From Streptomyces paludis (GTDB lineage Bacteria > Actinomycetota > Actinomycetes > Streptomycetales > Streptomycetaceae), in NCBI RefSeq assembly GCF_003344965.1, contig NZ_CP031194.1, positions 5,456,001 to 5,520,000 on the forward strand: a stretch of DNA of 64,000 nucleotides. Direction: 5' to 3'. Below, piece by piece: positions 20,379 through 28,183 of this stretch. Below the pieces are notes generated by a model that saw only the letters and a program-made list of their open reading frames with translations, was not told where the DNA came from and ran no database searches. How positions within the stretch are numbered: the stretch's first letter is position 1; every line of letters begins with the position of its first letter. The position numbers and the translations under genes are program-made.

Positions 20379-21311
20379 GTGGTTGCGTGGCGAGGCAGGT
20401 CGGGCATGGGGGCCGCCCGGATCGAGGCCGTCGCGGGGCGATCTCCGAGCCGGTTCGTGGGGCTGGCCGTGACGGTCGCCGCCGTGATGCTGACTGTCGG
20501 ATGTTCCACGGACGGGACGGTCGACTCGGCGGATCTGACGGTGACCCCGCCCGCCGTCGAGAAGTCCCCGGCGCCGCCCGCCACCGGATACGGCGCGCTG
20601 ATCGGGCTGCCGTTGTCCGCGTACGGCCTCTCCGAGCAGGACGACGAGCAACTGTTCCAGGTACGCAAGGCGCTGGTCACCCACTGCATGAAGGGCCTCG
20701 GCCACAAGGGCTACTCGGGTCAGGACATGGTGATGGTCGCCGTGGAGGACAAGGAAGCCGCCCGCCCGATCGGTGCCTGGGGCTATATCGGCGCCAGGAC
20801 GGCGAAGCGTCTGGGGTTCCACCCGGAAGAGGCGAAGATGCCCTCATCGGACGATGCCAAGGCCCTTACTGCCGAAGAGGAGAAGGACTCCAGGAGCTGT
20901 ACGGAGAAGGTGGGCAAAGACCTTCCCAGCCTGGCGGACACCGACGGCGGGAAGCTCACGGACCTGCTGTTCGGCCAGTCGTTCCAGCGAGTGGCAGCCG
21001 ATTCACGCGTCGCCACCGCGCGTGAACAATGGTCCACCTGCATGACCAAGGCCGGCCACCCGGCCGATGACCCCGAAGAGCTGGCCGCCGGCCCCTGGGA
21101 CACCCCGAAGCCGACCAAGAAAGAGATTTCGGCCGCCACCGCCGCCGAATCCTGCACAGCGTCGTCCGGCCTGGCCGGAGTCTATTTCGCGGTCCTTGCC
21201 GGATATCAGAAACAACTGATCTCCGGGAACGCCACCGCCCTGAATTCCTATCAGAAGCAGGTCCGTGAACACACCGACCGGGCCGCACACCTCCAAGCCG
21301 AGATCCGGTAG
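20379..21311 (+). CDS. Putative secreted lipoprotein of unknown function
   Basis: Protein of 310 residues from GTG 20379, with GAAGGAG 5 bases upstream. The long basic N-region, hydrophobic stretch FVGLAVTVAAVML and lipobox LTVGC at about residue 42 mark a lipoprotein anchored outside the membrane. The mature part contains several Cys residues (HCMKGLGHKGYS, SRSCTEK, WSTCMTKAG, ESCTASSGL), probably paired, and is otherwise helical and charged. I do not recognise the family. It lies between the inverted repeat copies, 108 bp before the crystallin-fold gene. Confidence 0.7.
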   Translation: MVAWRGRSGMGAARIEAVAGRSPSRFVGLAVTVAAVMLTVGCSTDGTVDSADLTVTPPAVEKSPAPPATGYGALIGLPLSAYGLSEQDDEQLFQVRKALVTHCMKGLGHKGYSGQDMVMVAVEDKEAARPIGAWGYIGARTAKRLGFHPEEAKMPSSDDAKALTAEEEKDSRSCTEKVGKDLPSLADTDGGKLTDLLFGQSFQRVAADSRVATAREQWSTCMTKAGHPADDPEELAAGPWDTPKPTKKEISAATAAESCTASSGLAGVYFAVLAGYQKQLISGNATALNSYQKQVREHTDRAAHLQAEIR

Positions 21312-21419
21312 CGCCGCACGCGAGCGCTCTACTGCGAACTCTGGAACACAACCCCCTGGCCGGATGGGTCGCTCCGTACCCCTGGCTGCTCCGATAACGC
21401 AACACGAAAGGAATCTGCG

Positions 21420-21761
21420 ATGTCCCGCAAGTTCACGAAAGTGGTCATGACCGCAGCGATGGCTGCCACGCTGGCCGTGGGCCTGCCTGCCGCGCAGGCG
21501 TCCGCGATCGACAGGCTGGGGTGCGGAAACCGCACCGATCTCCTCAGGCTCGTCTACGGCCTCGAAGGCAAGACGAACACCTGCTTTGCGAACGCCGGGA
21601 AGATAAGCACCCCGGGAATCCTGTACCTGAAGAACATCTCTTCCGGGAACAATGCGGGATTTGCCGAAGTGGTCAGTAACAGCAGGTGGAACTACAACTT
21701 CTCGAAGTGGCACTCGGCATCCGTCGACATCTATGCCGTGAATTCGGTCACGATCTACTGA
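21420..21761 (+). CDS. Secreted beta/gamma-crystallin-fold protein (Streptomyces killer-toxin-like)
   Basis: Protein of 113 residues with AAAGGA 8-9 bases before the ATG. A signal peptide (1-29, ending AQASA) is followed by an 84-residue mature domain: IDRLGCGNRTDLLRLVY, TNTCFANAGKI, LKNISSGNNAGFAEV, then SVDIYAVNSVTIY. The spacing of the two Cys residues and the NCGRTD-, CFANAG- and SGNN-like motifs recall the SKLP/Crystall_2 group of small secreted beta/gamma-crystallins, some with antifungal activity. The assignment rests on remembered motifs. A strong terminator follows. Activity and target are unknown. Confidence 0.65.
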   Translation: MSRKFTKVVMTAAMAATLAVGLPAAQASAIDRLGCGNRTDLLRLVYGLEGKTNTCFANAGKISTPGILYLKNISSGNNAGFAEVVSNSRWNYNFSKWHSASVDIYAVNSVTIY

Positions 21762-21766
21762 TCGTC

Positions 21767-21796
21767 GTGGCTGCGGCCATCTACGGCCGCAGCCAC
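21767..21796 (+). terminator. Terminator of the crystallin-fold gene
   Basis: Perfect 12-bp inverted repeat GTGGCTGCGGCC / GGCCGCAGCCAC with a 6-base loop, 5 bp after the stop codon. It directly abuts the distal end of repeat copy 2. Confidence 0.85.
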
Positions 21797-21798
21797 AG

Positions 21799-22345
21799 CA
21801 GCCATCCCACGCGTATGGCGGCAAGTGGCCCCCTGAAGGCGGTCCATGCGTCCTGGAGTGCTCCTAACGCACCTGAGGACACATGTGCCGCCCGAAGGGC
21901 CCCCCAACCGCCCTCCAAACCATCCCATATGGGACAGGTCGGCGGGAGGGTGGCCCGCAGACCCGGCCGGATAGCAGAACCCACCCGCCTTCCGGGCACC
22001 ACAACGCAACGGTGACCAGCGGGGCTTGAGTCTCAGCAAACAGCGGACGGTTGGCCGCTGAGCCGGTGTGGGGCCGCCCCATTCCTCTGCCGCGCAGCCC
22101 CGCAGGGCCCACCGGGCCGCCGGACCCTGAGCCGAGTGGCAGCACGGCACCACCCCTTGGGCCCCCTCCCCCCGGCCGCCCCCCCCTCTTCCGTACACGC
22201 GCCGGAAGGGGAGGTGTCAAGGGCGGAGCGCAGCGGAGTCGGCGTAGCCGACGCGACGAAGGAGCGCCCTTTACTCCTCCCCTGGAGGCGCGACACTGAC
22301 AGGAGGAGGGGCGGCCCAGCGCCAAGCACCTCGCCCCCGTACACC
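21799..22345 (-). repeat. Composite dispersed repeat, copy 2 (minus orientation)
   Basis: Reverse complement of copy 1 over nearly its whole length. It holds, read on the minus strand, the hairpin (22208-22282 on this map), the G-rich block, the TTTGCTGAGACTCAAGCCCC segment and the GGGCGGCACATGTGTCCTC block. Together with copy 1 it brackets the lipoprotein and crystallin-fold genes as an inverted pair. Its left end abuts a terminator and its right end stops 10 bp from the DUF397 stop codon. Confidence 0.85.
22208..22282. repeat. Long hairpin inside repeat copy 2
   Basis: GGGGAGGTGT ... AAGGGCG pairs with CGCCCTT ... ACTCCTCCCC with one mismatch. The internal stem GTCGGC/GCCGAC is kept while its 3-base loop differs from copy 1 (GTA here; TGC, or GCA on this strand, in copy 1). 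Confidence 0.8.
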
Positions 22346-22354
22346 CCGGTCTAC

Positions 22355-22552
22355 CTACGCGACGAAGTGGTCGAACTCTCCGGCTTTGACGCCGAGGATG
22401 AAGGCGTGGAGCTTGGCGGGGGTGGTGGTGACGATGACGTGGGGGTCGTCGCTCTCGACGAGCTTGATGCTGCCGTCTTCGGCAGCGGCGACGTGGACGC
22501 AGCCGTTGGCCTCGGCGCTGTACGAGGACTTCTGCCAGTGGAGGGCGGACAC
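22355..22552 (-). CDS. DUF397 protein
   Basis: Protein of 65 residues from GTG 22550-22552, preceded by AAGGGAAGG. The DUF397 pattern is clear: LHWQKSSYSAEANGCVHVAAAEDG, then ESDDPHVIVTTTPAKLHAFILGVKAGEFD. These small proteins are usually encoded beside XRE/WhiJ-type regulators and are thought to modulate them. The upstream XRE gene ends 14 bp earlier, so the two are an operon. Confidence 0.9.
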   Translation of the reverse strand: MSALHWQKSSYSAEANGCVHVAAAEDGSIKLVESDDPHVIVTTTPAKLHAFILGVKAGEFDHFVA

Positions 22553-22566
22553 GTGCCTTCCCTTTC

Positions 22567-23421
22567 TTACAAGTCTGCTGCGACGCGTCTGATCAGGTTT
22601 CTGGATTCTGTTGGATCGAGCGTACAACCCTCAATGCGGTCCAGAACGGTTCGGTACTTCACCAGCTGGGGCTGCGCATCCAAGAACGCGGCCCCGTGGT
22701 CGGTGTCCAGCTGAACCGTGTCCAGGGCCGGGACCGCTCCTGTCATGTAGTAGATGCCTGTTCCGGCGCTGGGGAAGGCGCCCCCGCCGAAGGGGATGAC
22801 CAGGATCGTGATGTGCTCCAACTCGCTCACTTCGAGCAGGTGCTTGAGTTGGGCGCGGGCAACCTCCGGGCCGCCGAATCCCATGTGGAGAGCGGCTTCG
22901 TGAAGGATTGTGGTCAGTGGCTTCGGGGCCTCTCCGTACACCGCCACCTGCCGTTTGATCCGGAACGAGACTCGGTGTTCGATCTCGTGCGGCGCGAACG
23001 CCGGCACGGCTGCACTCATGACGGCGTACGCATGGGCCCTGGTCTGGAGCAACCCCGGCAGGTGGCCCAGTGATGAGGTGCGCATCGACTCGGTGTGATG
23101 TTCAAGCTCGGCCAGGTCGATGGCATCGGGCGGAAGCAACGTGCGGTACTCGTCCCACCACCCCCTCGTCCGGCCTCCGGTCATCTCCGTGAGTGCCTCG
23201 ATGTACTCCTCGTCCGTGCAGCTGTAGCTCCGGGCCAAGGACCGGACCCGGTCCGCGCCTACCGCGTAACGGCCCGATTCAATGCTGCTGATGCGCGGCT
23301 GTGAGGAGCCGTCGAGTGCGCCCGCCTGGGCCGTGGTCAGTTCGGCCTGCTGGCGGAGCCTGCGCAGTTCGGTGCCGAGTCGACGCTGTCGCACGGTCGC
23401 AGGAAGGTGCTTGGGGCGCAT
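22567..23421 (-). CDS. XRE-family regulator with DUF5753 domain (WhiJ-like)
   Basis: Protein of 284 residues. The HTH_31 domain is at about 14-70 (LGTELRRLRQQAELTTAQAGALDGSSQPRISSIESGRYAV), followed by the DUF5753 domain (about 95-280; LPGLLQTRAHAYAVM, IEHRVSFRIKRQ, LTTILHEAALHMGFGG, HITILVIPFGGGAFPSAGTG, LDTVQLDTDHGAAFLD). This is the WhiJ-like class that Streptomyces encodes in many copies next to DUF397 genes and links to development and metabolism. Confidence 0.92.
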   Translation of the reverse strand: MRPKHLPATVRQRRLGTELRRLRQQAELTTAQAGALDGSSQPRISSIESGRYAVGADRVRSLARSYSCTDEEYIEALTEMTGGRTRGWWDEYRTLLPPDAIDLAELEHHTESMRTSSLGHLPGLLQTRAHAYAVMSAAVPAFAPHEIEHRVSFRIKRQVAVYGEAPKPLTTILHEAALHMGFGGPEVARAQLKHLLEVSELEHITILVIPFGGGAFPSAGTGIYYMTGAVPALDTVQLDTDHGAAFLDAQPQLVKYRTVLDRIEGCTLDPTESRNLIRRVAADL

Positions 23422-23536
23422 TGTTCTCCCTCACCCATTTGGATGTTCTCTTCTTGACTAGGTAGATGAATCATAGTGGCGTCGCTACGGTGTGAACCAA
23501 GCCACAACCCAGTGGCCCCAGTCGAAGGGGATCGTG

Positions 23537-23869
23537 ATGACCGTATCGCCGCAGGACTCTGCCCTGAACTCGTTCGATTTCGAGCGGGAGTTGTTCGAAC
23601 TCGTGCACGACACCGCGCCCCGCCTCTTCGCCGTCGTCGTGGAGTACCGCGACGGCGAAGGGGAGTTCGACAAGGACGCCGCCATCGTTGCCTGGGGGCT
23701 GGCGCACGAGGACGGTGTTGCTGATGTGACGCGGGTGGGCGGCGGGGGACCGTTGCGGCTTGCGGCGGCGGAGAATGTGGGGCGGTACTTCGGGCGGGCG
23801 GACGGGGAGTCGTCCCGGGTGGTGTGGCTCACGCCGGAGGTGAAGGCCCCGGCGGCCCCGGCTGCGTGA
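23537..23869 (+). CDS. Hypothetical protein
   Basis: Protein of 110 residues from ATG 23537 (AAGGGGA about 5 bases upstream; an in-frame GTG at 23492 has no site). The core is FDFERELFELVHDTAPRLFAVVVEYRDGEGEFDKDAAIVAWGLAHEDG, acidic and without membrane segments, and the end is Ala/Pro-rich. I recognise no domain. It is divergent from the XRE gene, where such loci often carry a third small component, and is followed by a terminator. Confidence 0.65.
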   Translation: MTVSPQDSALNSFDFERELFELVHDTAPRLFAVVVEYRDGEGEFDKDAAIVAWGLAHEDGVADVTRVGGGGPLRLAAAENVGRYFGRADGESSRVVWLTPEVKAPAAPAA

Positions 23870-23879
23870 GCAAGCGCAA

Positions 23880-23905
23880 GGGGGGACGGGGAAGTCCGTC
23901 CCCCC
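23880..23905 (+). terminator. Terminator after the hypothetical gene
   Basis: Perfect 10-bp arms GGGGGGACGG / CCGTCCCCCC with a 6-base loop, 11 bp beyond the stop codon. Confidence 0.85.
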
Positions 23906-23996
23906 TGACCGAACCGGACCCCGCTGTCGGCAGGTGCCTGCCGGTTAGGCTGCCGTCTGAACTGCCGGGCCGGGTCGCGGAAAGGGTGGGGCGCGA

Positions 23997-25016
23997 ATGA
24001 TTGGGACGGTGTTCCGGAGTGAGGATGTACCGGTGGAGGACCGTTTCGACTACTGGCGGGAGCTGACCAACCGGACGGTTGCGCCCTGCGATCTGAGCAG
24101 TGACTACGCGGCTGATTTCTGGGCGGAACAGCGGCTGATCGAGCTGGGGCCGGTGAAAGTGTGGCCCGCGTCGTTCGTGTCGGCGCGGTTCCGGCGGACC
24201 CCTAAGCTGGTTCGGCAGTCCGACCCCGATGAGTACCACTTGTCACTGATACTCGGCGGCGAGATGGGGCTCGACCACGTCGGGAGGACCGACACCTATG
24301 GCCCGCGCGATCTGTGGATCTCCGATACCTCGAAGCCGTGCGAAGTGGGTCCGTCGGACGATCAGGATCGTATGGTGATCACCGGGGTGGGCGTGGAGTT
24401 CCCCAAGACGCTGCTGTCCGCGTCACCGGACCGGGTCCGGCCCCTGCTGGGAAAACACCTGCCAGGGCGGGAGGGGGCAGGTGCCCTGCTGACGGGATTT
24501 CTCACCGGGCTGAACCGCGAGGCCGACGCCCTTCAGCCATCCGTCGCGCCGCGTCTGGGCGACATCCTGGCCGACCTGTTGGCGGCCTGGTTCGCCGAAA
24601 TGCTCGGCACCGAGGCGGACTTGCCGCCGGAGACCCGCCAACGGGCCCTGACCGAAGGCATACGGGCGTTCATCCGGCGGAATCTGCGCGATCCGGCGCT
24701 GACCCCGCCCGTCATCGCCGCCGCGCACCACATCTCCGTCAGCTATCTGCACCGGCTCTTCCAGGCCGAAGGCGTCACCGTTGCCGCCGCGATCCGGCAC
24801 CAGCGGCTCGAACGCGCGCGTCACGACCTGGCCGACCCTGCACTGTGTACGGTGCCGGTCTATGAGATCGCGGCCGGCTGGGGCTTCACCCACCCGTCCG
24901 TCTTCAGCCGCGCCTTCCGCGCCGCCTACGGGATTCCGCCTGCCGACTACCGCCATCATGCCCACGCTCAGGGCCGCGTTCAGGACCACGCCCAGGCCCC
25001 GCCGCTCGCCGCCTAG
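23997..25016 (+). CDS. AraC-family regulator with cupin-like N-terminal domain
   Basis: Protein of 339 residues. The N-terminal part (about 1-200) starts TVFRSEDVPVEDRFDYWRELTNRT, the usual opening of the AraC-binding-like domain, and continues LSLILGGEMGL. The C-terminal AraC DNA-binding pair is about 220-325: FIRRNLRDPALTPPVIAAAHHISVSYLHRLFQAEGVTVAAAIRHQRLERAR, then IAAGWGFTHPSVFSRAFRAAYGIPPADYR. The ligand is unknown. It is convergent with the AurF-like gene, so that gene is not an obvious target. Confidence 0.9.
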   Translation: MIGTVFRSEDVPVEDRFDYWRELTNRTVAPCDLSSDYAADFWAEQRLIELGPVKVWPASFVSARFRRTPKLVRQSDPDEYHLSLILGGEMGLDHVGRTDTYGPRDLWISDTSKPCEVGPSDDQDRMVITGVGVEFPKTLLSASPDRVRPLLGKHLPGREGAGALLTGFLTGLNREADALQPSVAPRLGDILADLLAAWFAEMLGTEADLPPETRQRALTEGIRAFIRRNLRDPALTPPVIAAAHHISVSYLHRLFQAEGVTVAAAIRHQRLERARHDLADPALCTVPVYEIAAGWGFTHPSVFSRAFRAAYGIPPADYRHHAHAQGRVQDHAQAPPLAA

Positions 25017-25026
25017 TCGGCGCCGC

Positions 25027-25977
25027 TCAGGCCAGCAGTCCCGACGCCTGCCACATCCGGCGCCCCGGGCCGCGCAGGACGCCGATGTCGTCCAGGAAGT
25101 CCGTCAGCCGCTTCGCGCCCGACTGCATCACCTCTCGCCGGTGGCCGCTGGCCCGTACCTGCGCCACGGCCTCCCGGCGGTCCAGGCCGATGTCCTCGTA
25201 CACCTGCGGGTTGATGAAGCAGACGGAGAAGACCTTGGCGGCCTGGCCGCAGTTGAGGCGGGTGAACTCCCGTTCCCAGCGCGGCGCCGTCACCATCTGG
25301 CGGCGCAACTCCTCTCGTGCGTAACGGACATGGCGGGCCTCCTCGATGACATGGATCCGGGTCACACCGCGCACCAGCGGCTGGACGCGCTCGTCGGGGA
25401 AGGTCAGGCGCTGCATCCAGTCGAGTATCTCCTCGCCCAGGAGCGTCGCGGCGAAGGAGCCCGGGGTGGTGGAGACGGTCTTCAGGACGCGCGCGAGGTT
25501 GTGGTAGCGGCGGGGTACGGGGTACGCGTCGGTGCCGCCCTTCTGGATCAGCCGCGCGAACATCATCGAGTGCCGGCACTCGTCCGCGATCTCCGTGAGC
25601 GCGTAGCGGACGTGGTTGCTGGTCACCGACTTGTCGTAGATGTGCCGCACCAGCAGCTGCATGAGGATGATCTCGAACCAGATGCCGAGCGAGGCCAGCG
25701 ACGCGGACTCGCGGCGGGCCAGGTCCATGCGCTGTTCCTCGGACATCGTGCGCCACAGGGGTGTGTCGTAGAGCGACACCAACTCCGGTGGCCAGAACCA
25801 CTTTCCCGTTACGAGGGGCGCCTCCCAGTCCAGCTCCCGATCGGGGTCGAACGAGTGCTTGGCGGAGGATTCGAGCAGCCGCGCCGCGACCTGCTCGCGG
25901 TCCCGGAGGGGGCCGAGCGCGTCGTGCAGGATCTGGGGTGCCGATATCGGTGTGGATTTCGGCGTCGATGTCGTCAT
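25027..25977 (-). CDS. AurF-like diiron oxygenase
   Basis: Protein of 316 residues from ATG 25975-25977; a GTG 12 bases earlier would overlap the AGAGG site. It carries the ferritin-like diiron ligands of the p-aminobenzoate N-oxygenase family: ESASLASLGIWFE, EIADECRHSMMF (ExxxH-like), EEILDW and HVIEEARHVRYAREEL. AurF oxidises an aryl amine to a nitro group, but many relatives have other or unknown substrates. No biosynthetic cluster surrounds it. A 29-bp TetR-type palindrome sits in its promoter. Confidence 0.82.
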   Translation of the reverse strand: MTTSTPKSTPISAPQILHDALGPLRDREQVAARLLESSAKHSFDPDRELDWEAPLVTGKWFWPPELVSLYDTPLWRTMSEEQRMDLARRESASLASLGIWFEIILMQLLVRHIYDKSVTSNHVRYALTEIADECRHSMMFARLIQKGGTDAYPVPRRYHNLARVLKTVSTTPGSFAATLLGEEILDWMQRLTFPDERVQPLVRGVTRIHVIEEARHVRYAREELRRQMVTAPRWEREFTRLNCGQAAKVFSVCFINPQVYEDIGLDRREAVAQVRASGHRREVMQSGAKRLTDFLDDIGVLRGPGRRMWQASGLLA

Positions 25978-25994
25978 CTCGGAGTGCACCTCTC

Positions 25995-26023
25995 ATAAGG
26001 GGTTACCGGTGGTCACCCCTTAT
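25995..26023. promoter_or_regulatory. TetR-type operator before the AurF-like gene
   Basis: Arms ATAAGGGGTTACC and GGTCACCCCTTAT around a 3-bp centre, with 12 of 13 positions complementary. It lies 18 bp before the AurF-like start, so it covers the promoter. No TetR gene is adjacent; the nearest in the window is at 52.8-53.5 kb. Confidence 0.7.
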
Positions 26024-26075
26024 AAGACTCCGCGTCAGTAACTGCGTCAATCCCCCATGAGTCATGAGGCATGAG

Positions 26076-27020
26076 TCATGAGTGACGAGTGCGTGACGTG
26101 AAGGCGAGCACCCGCGCGGCGATCTCCTCGGGCTCCTCCAGGAGCATGGCGTGAGTCGCGTCGACGTCCTCGACGACCAGAGGCCCCCGCCCGGCGTCCG
26201 CGATGGCGTCCGCCGCCTCCGGCAGGTCCCGGTCCAGGGCCCTCGCGTGCGCGGCGGTCAGCTCCTCGAACCACTCCATGCCCATGCCCATGCCCGGAGT
26301 TGGCGGCTTCGGCTGCGGCCGGCGGGCCCGTACGCACAGGACGGGGCACGGCACGCTCCGTACCAGCGCCATCATGTCGAGGCCGTCCAGCGCCGCGTAC
26401 ATCTCCAGCGCCCGTTCGCGCACGGGCAGGGTCTGGAAGCGGTCGTCGGGAAGCTCCCGGACCGCGCCGCGCGCTGCGGCCTCGGCGCGGTCGTACGGGA
26501 TGCCGAACAGGCCGGCGTACGTGGCCTGTTGGTGTACGTGGTCGGCGTTCGCGAGCTGTCCGGCGGCGGCCCGCATCAGCTCGCCGATCCGGGCGACGCT
26601 CTCCTTGGCCGTCGCGGGATCGAGCCCCGGGTACTGGCCGGACCGCCCGCTTCCCCACCAGAAGCCGTCGAGGTTGACGGCGGCGGGGGTGGTGCCGGCG
26701 TGCTGGGCCGCGTACCGCAGCGTGACCATGCCGCCCAGCGAGTGGCCCACGGGGATGGCCTCCGGGATGCCGTACGCGGTGAGTACCCGTTCGATCGAGG
26801 CGACGGCGCCGTCGAACGTCCAGGCGTTCGTGGTGTGTTCGGAGCGGCCGTGCCCCGGCAGATCGACGGCGAGCACCCGGTGCCGGCGGGCGAGCAGCGG
26901 TGCCGTGGCGGCCCAGTCGGCGTGCGAGCGGCCGGCGCCGTGCAGCAGGACGAGGGGCGGGCCGTCGCCGCCGTGGTCGTGGACATGGAGAAGCGCGGGA
27001 GAGGAGGGGTGGGAAGACAT
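26076..27020 (-). CDS. Alpha/beta hydrolase
   Basis: Protein of 314 residues. PLVLLHGAGRSHADW (oxyanion hole), VDLPGHGRSEHTT, nucleophile elbow GHSLGG, and catalytic His in DVDATHAMLLEEP give a complete catalytic set for an esterase or lipase-like enzyme. A cap domain lies at about 135-230. The GMGMGM stretch near residue 248 is unusual. The substrate is unknown. The ATG at 27018-27020 has CGGAG very close upstream; an in-frame start 30 bp earlier is possible. Confidence 0.85.
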   Translation of the reverse strand: MSSHPSSPALLHVHDHGGDGPPLVLLHGAGRSHADWAATAPLLARRHRVLAVDLPGHGRSEHTTNAWTFDGAVASIERVLTAYGIPEAIPVGHSLGGMVTLRYAAQHAGTTPAAVNLDGFWWGSGRSGQYPGLDPATAKESVARIGELMRAAAGQLANADHVHQQATYAGLFGIPYDRAEAAARGAVRELPDDRFQTLPVRERALEMYAALDGLDMMALVRSVPCPVLCVRARRPQPKPPTPGMGMGMEWFEELTAAHARALDRDLPEAADAIADAGRGPLVVEDVDATHAMLLEEPEEIAARVLAFTSRTRHS

Positions 27021-27148
27021 GCTCCGAACGGTAACTGCCCCTGAACACAAGGAAATCGTCCGCCAGATGGAGGGAATCAGCCCTTCCGGGCGTCCATAAT
27101 GGATATACGACGGAATAGGGCGGCGCGGGAGCGTCGGTACGCGGCACG

Positions 27149-28162
27149 ATGGCCGGTATGACCGCCGGAAACCCCAACGCCCGACAGCCGGATTCCCGCA
27201 GAGACCCGGACCGCAGCTACGGCACCTACCGCAGCCCCGACCGCAACCACGACAGCGACCGCAGCCCCGACCGCAGCCCCGAAAGCCCCGACCGCGCCGC
27301 CGCCGCCCGGCGCAGTCTCGAAGGGCTCGCCCTGGGCGACGCCTTCGGTGAGCGCTGGTTCCCGCTGTTCCGCGAGCCGCAGCGCGCGTACGCCGAGATC
27401 CGGGCCAGGGAGACTCCGGCGGAGCCCGAGTGGCCCTGGACGGACGACACCGCGATGGCGCTCGCCGTCCACCGCGTGCTCGACGAGTGCGGCGTGGTCG
27501 ACCAGGAGCGGCTGGCGCTCGCGTTCGCCCTCGCGTACGACGCAGACCCGGGCCGGGGCTACGGATACGGCATGCACATGCTGCTGCCCGCGCTCCTCGC
27601 GGAACCGGCGCGCTGGCGCGCCCTCGCGGGCGGGCTGTTCGACGGCGGCGGCAGCCTCGGCAACGGCGCGGCCATGCGGGTGGCGCCCCTGGGTGCTCGG
27701 TTCGCGGACGACCTCGGTCTCGTCGCCGAACAGGCCGCGCTCTCGGCCGAGGTGACGCACGCCCACCCGCAGGGCATCGCGGGCGCGGTGGCGGTCGCCG
27801 TGGCGGCGGCCCTGTCCGTACGGTCCGAGCTGACCGTCGCGGCGGTCGCGGAGGCCACCCCGCCCGGCCCGGTGCGCGACGGCCTCGCCCGCGCCGCCGA
27901 ACTCCCCTTCACCACCGAGCCCGTGGCCGCCGCCGCACTCCTCGGCAGCGGTCGCGCGATCCGCGCCGACGACACCGTCCCCTTCGCGGTCTGGACGGCG
28001 GCCCGCCACCGCGACGACCTGACGGCCGCGCTCTGGTCCACGGCGGAGGGCTCCGGCGACACCGACACCACGTGCGCCATTACGGGAGGCATCGTCGCGG
28101 CCCGTACGGGTACGGGCGCCGTCCCGGCGGTATGGCGCGCCCGCCGGGAGCCGCTGGGGTAG
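27149..28162 (+). CDS. ADP-ribosylglycohydrolase family protein
   Basis: Protein of 337 residues. An unusual N-tail of about 50 residues is rich in repeated RSPDR units (YRSPDR, DRSPDRSPESPDR). The hydrolase core follows: LEGLALGDAFGERWF, WPWTDDTAMALAVHR (metal ligands), GGSLGNGAAMRVAPLG, VTHAHPQGIAGAVAVA and GSGDTDTTCAITGGIVAARTG (metal ligands). Enzymes of this family remove ADP-ribose from proteins or small molecules using two Mg ions. There is no transferase partner nearby. A start three codons later is possible. Confidence 0.88.
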   Translation: MAGMTAGNPNARQPDSRRDPDRSYGTYRSPDRNHDSDRSPDRSPESPDRAAAARRSLEGLALGDAFGERWFPLFREPQRAYAEIRARETPAEPEWPWTDDTAMALAVHRVLDECGVVDQERLALAFALAYDADPGRGYGYGMHMLLPALLAEPARWRALAGGLFDGGGSLGNGAAMRVAPLGARFADDLGLVAEQAALSAEVTHAHPQGIAGAVAVAVAAALSVRSELTVAAVAEATPPGPVRDGLARAAELPFTTEPVAAAALLGSGRAIRADDTVPFAVWTAARHRDDLTAALWSTAEGSGDTDTTCAITGGIVAARTGTGAVPAVWRARREPLG

Positions 28163-28183
28163 GGGGCGAGAGGGTGGGCGGGG

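Noticed and set aside
26043..26092. Direct repeats of CATGAGTCATGAG near the hydrolase stop, considered as a CRISPR or regulatory array
   Set aside because: Only two short units without spacers; probably a local slippage duplication.
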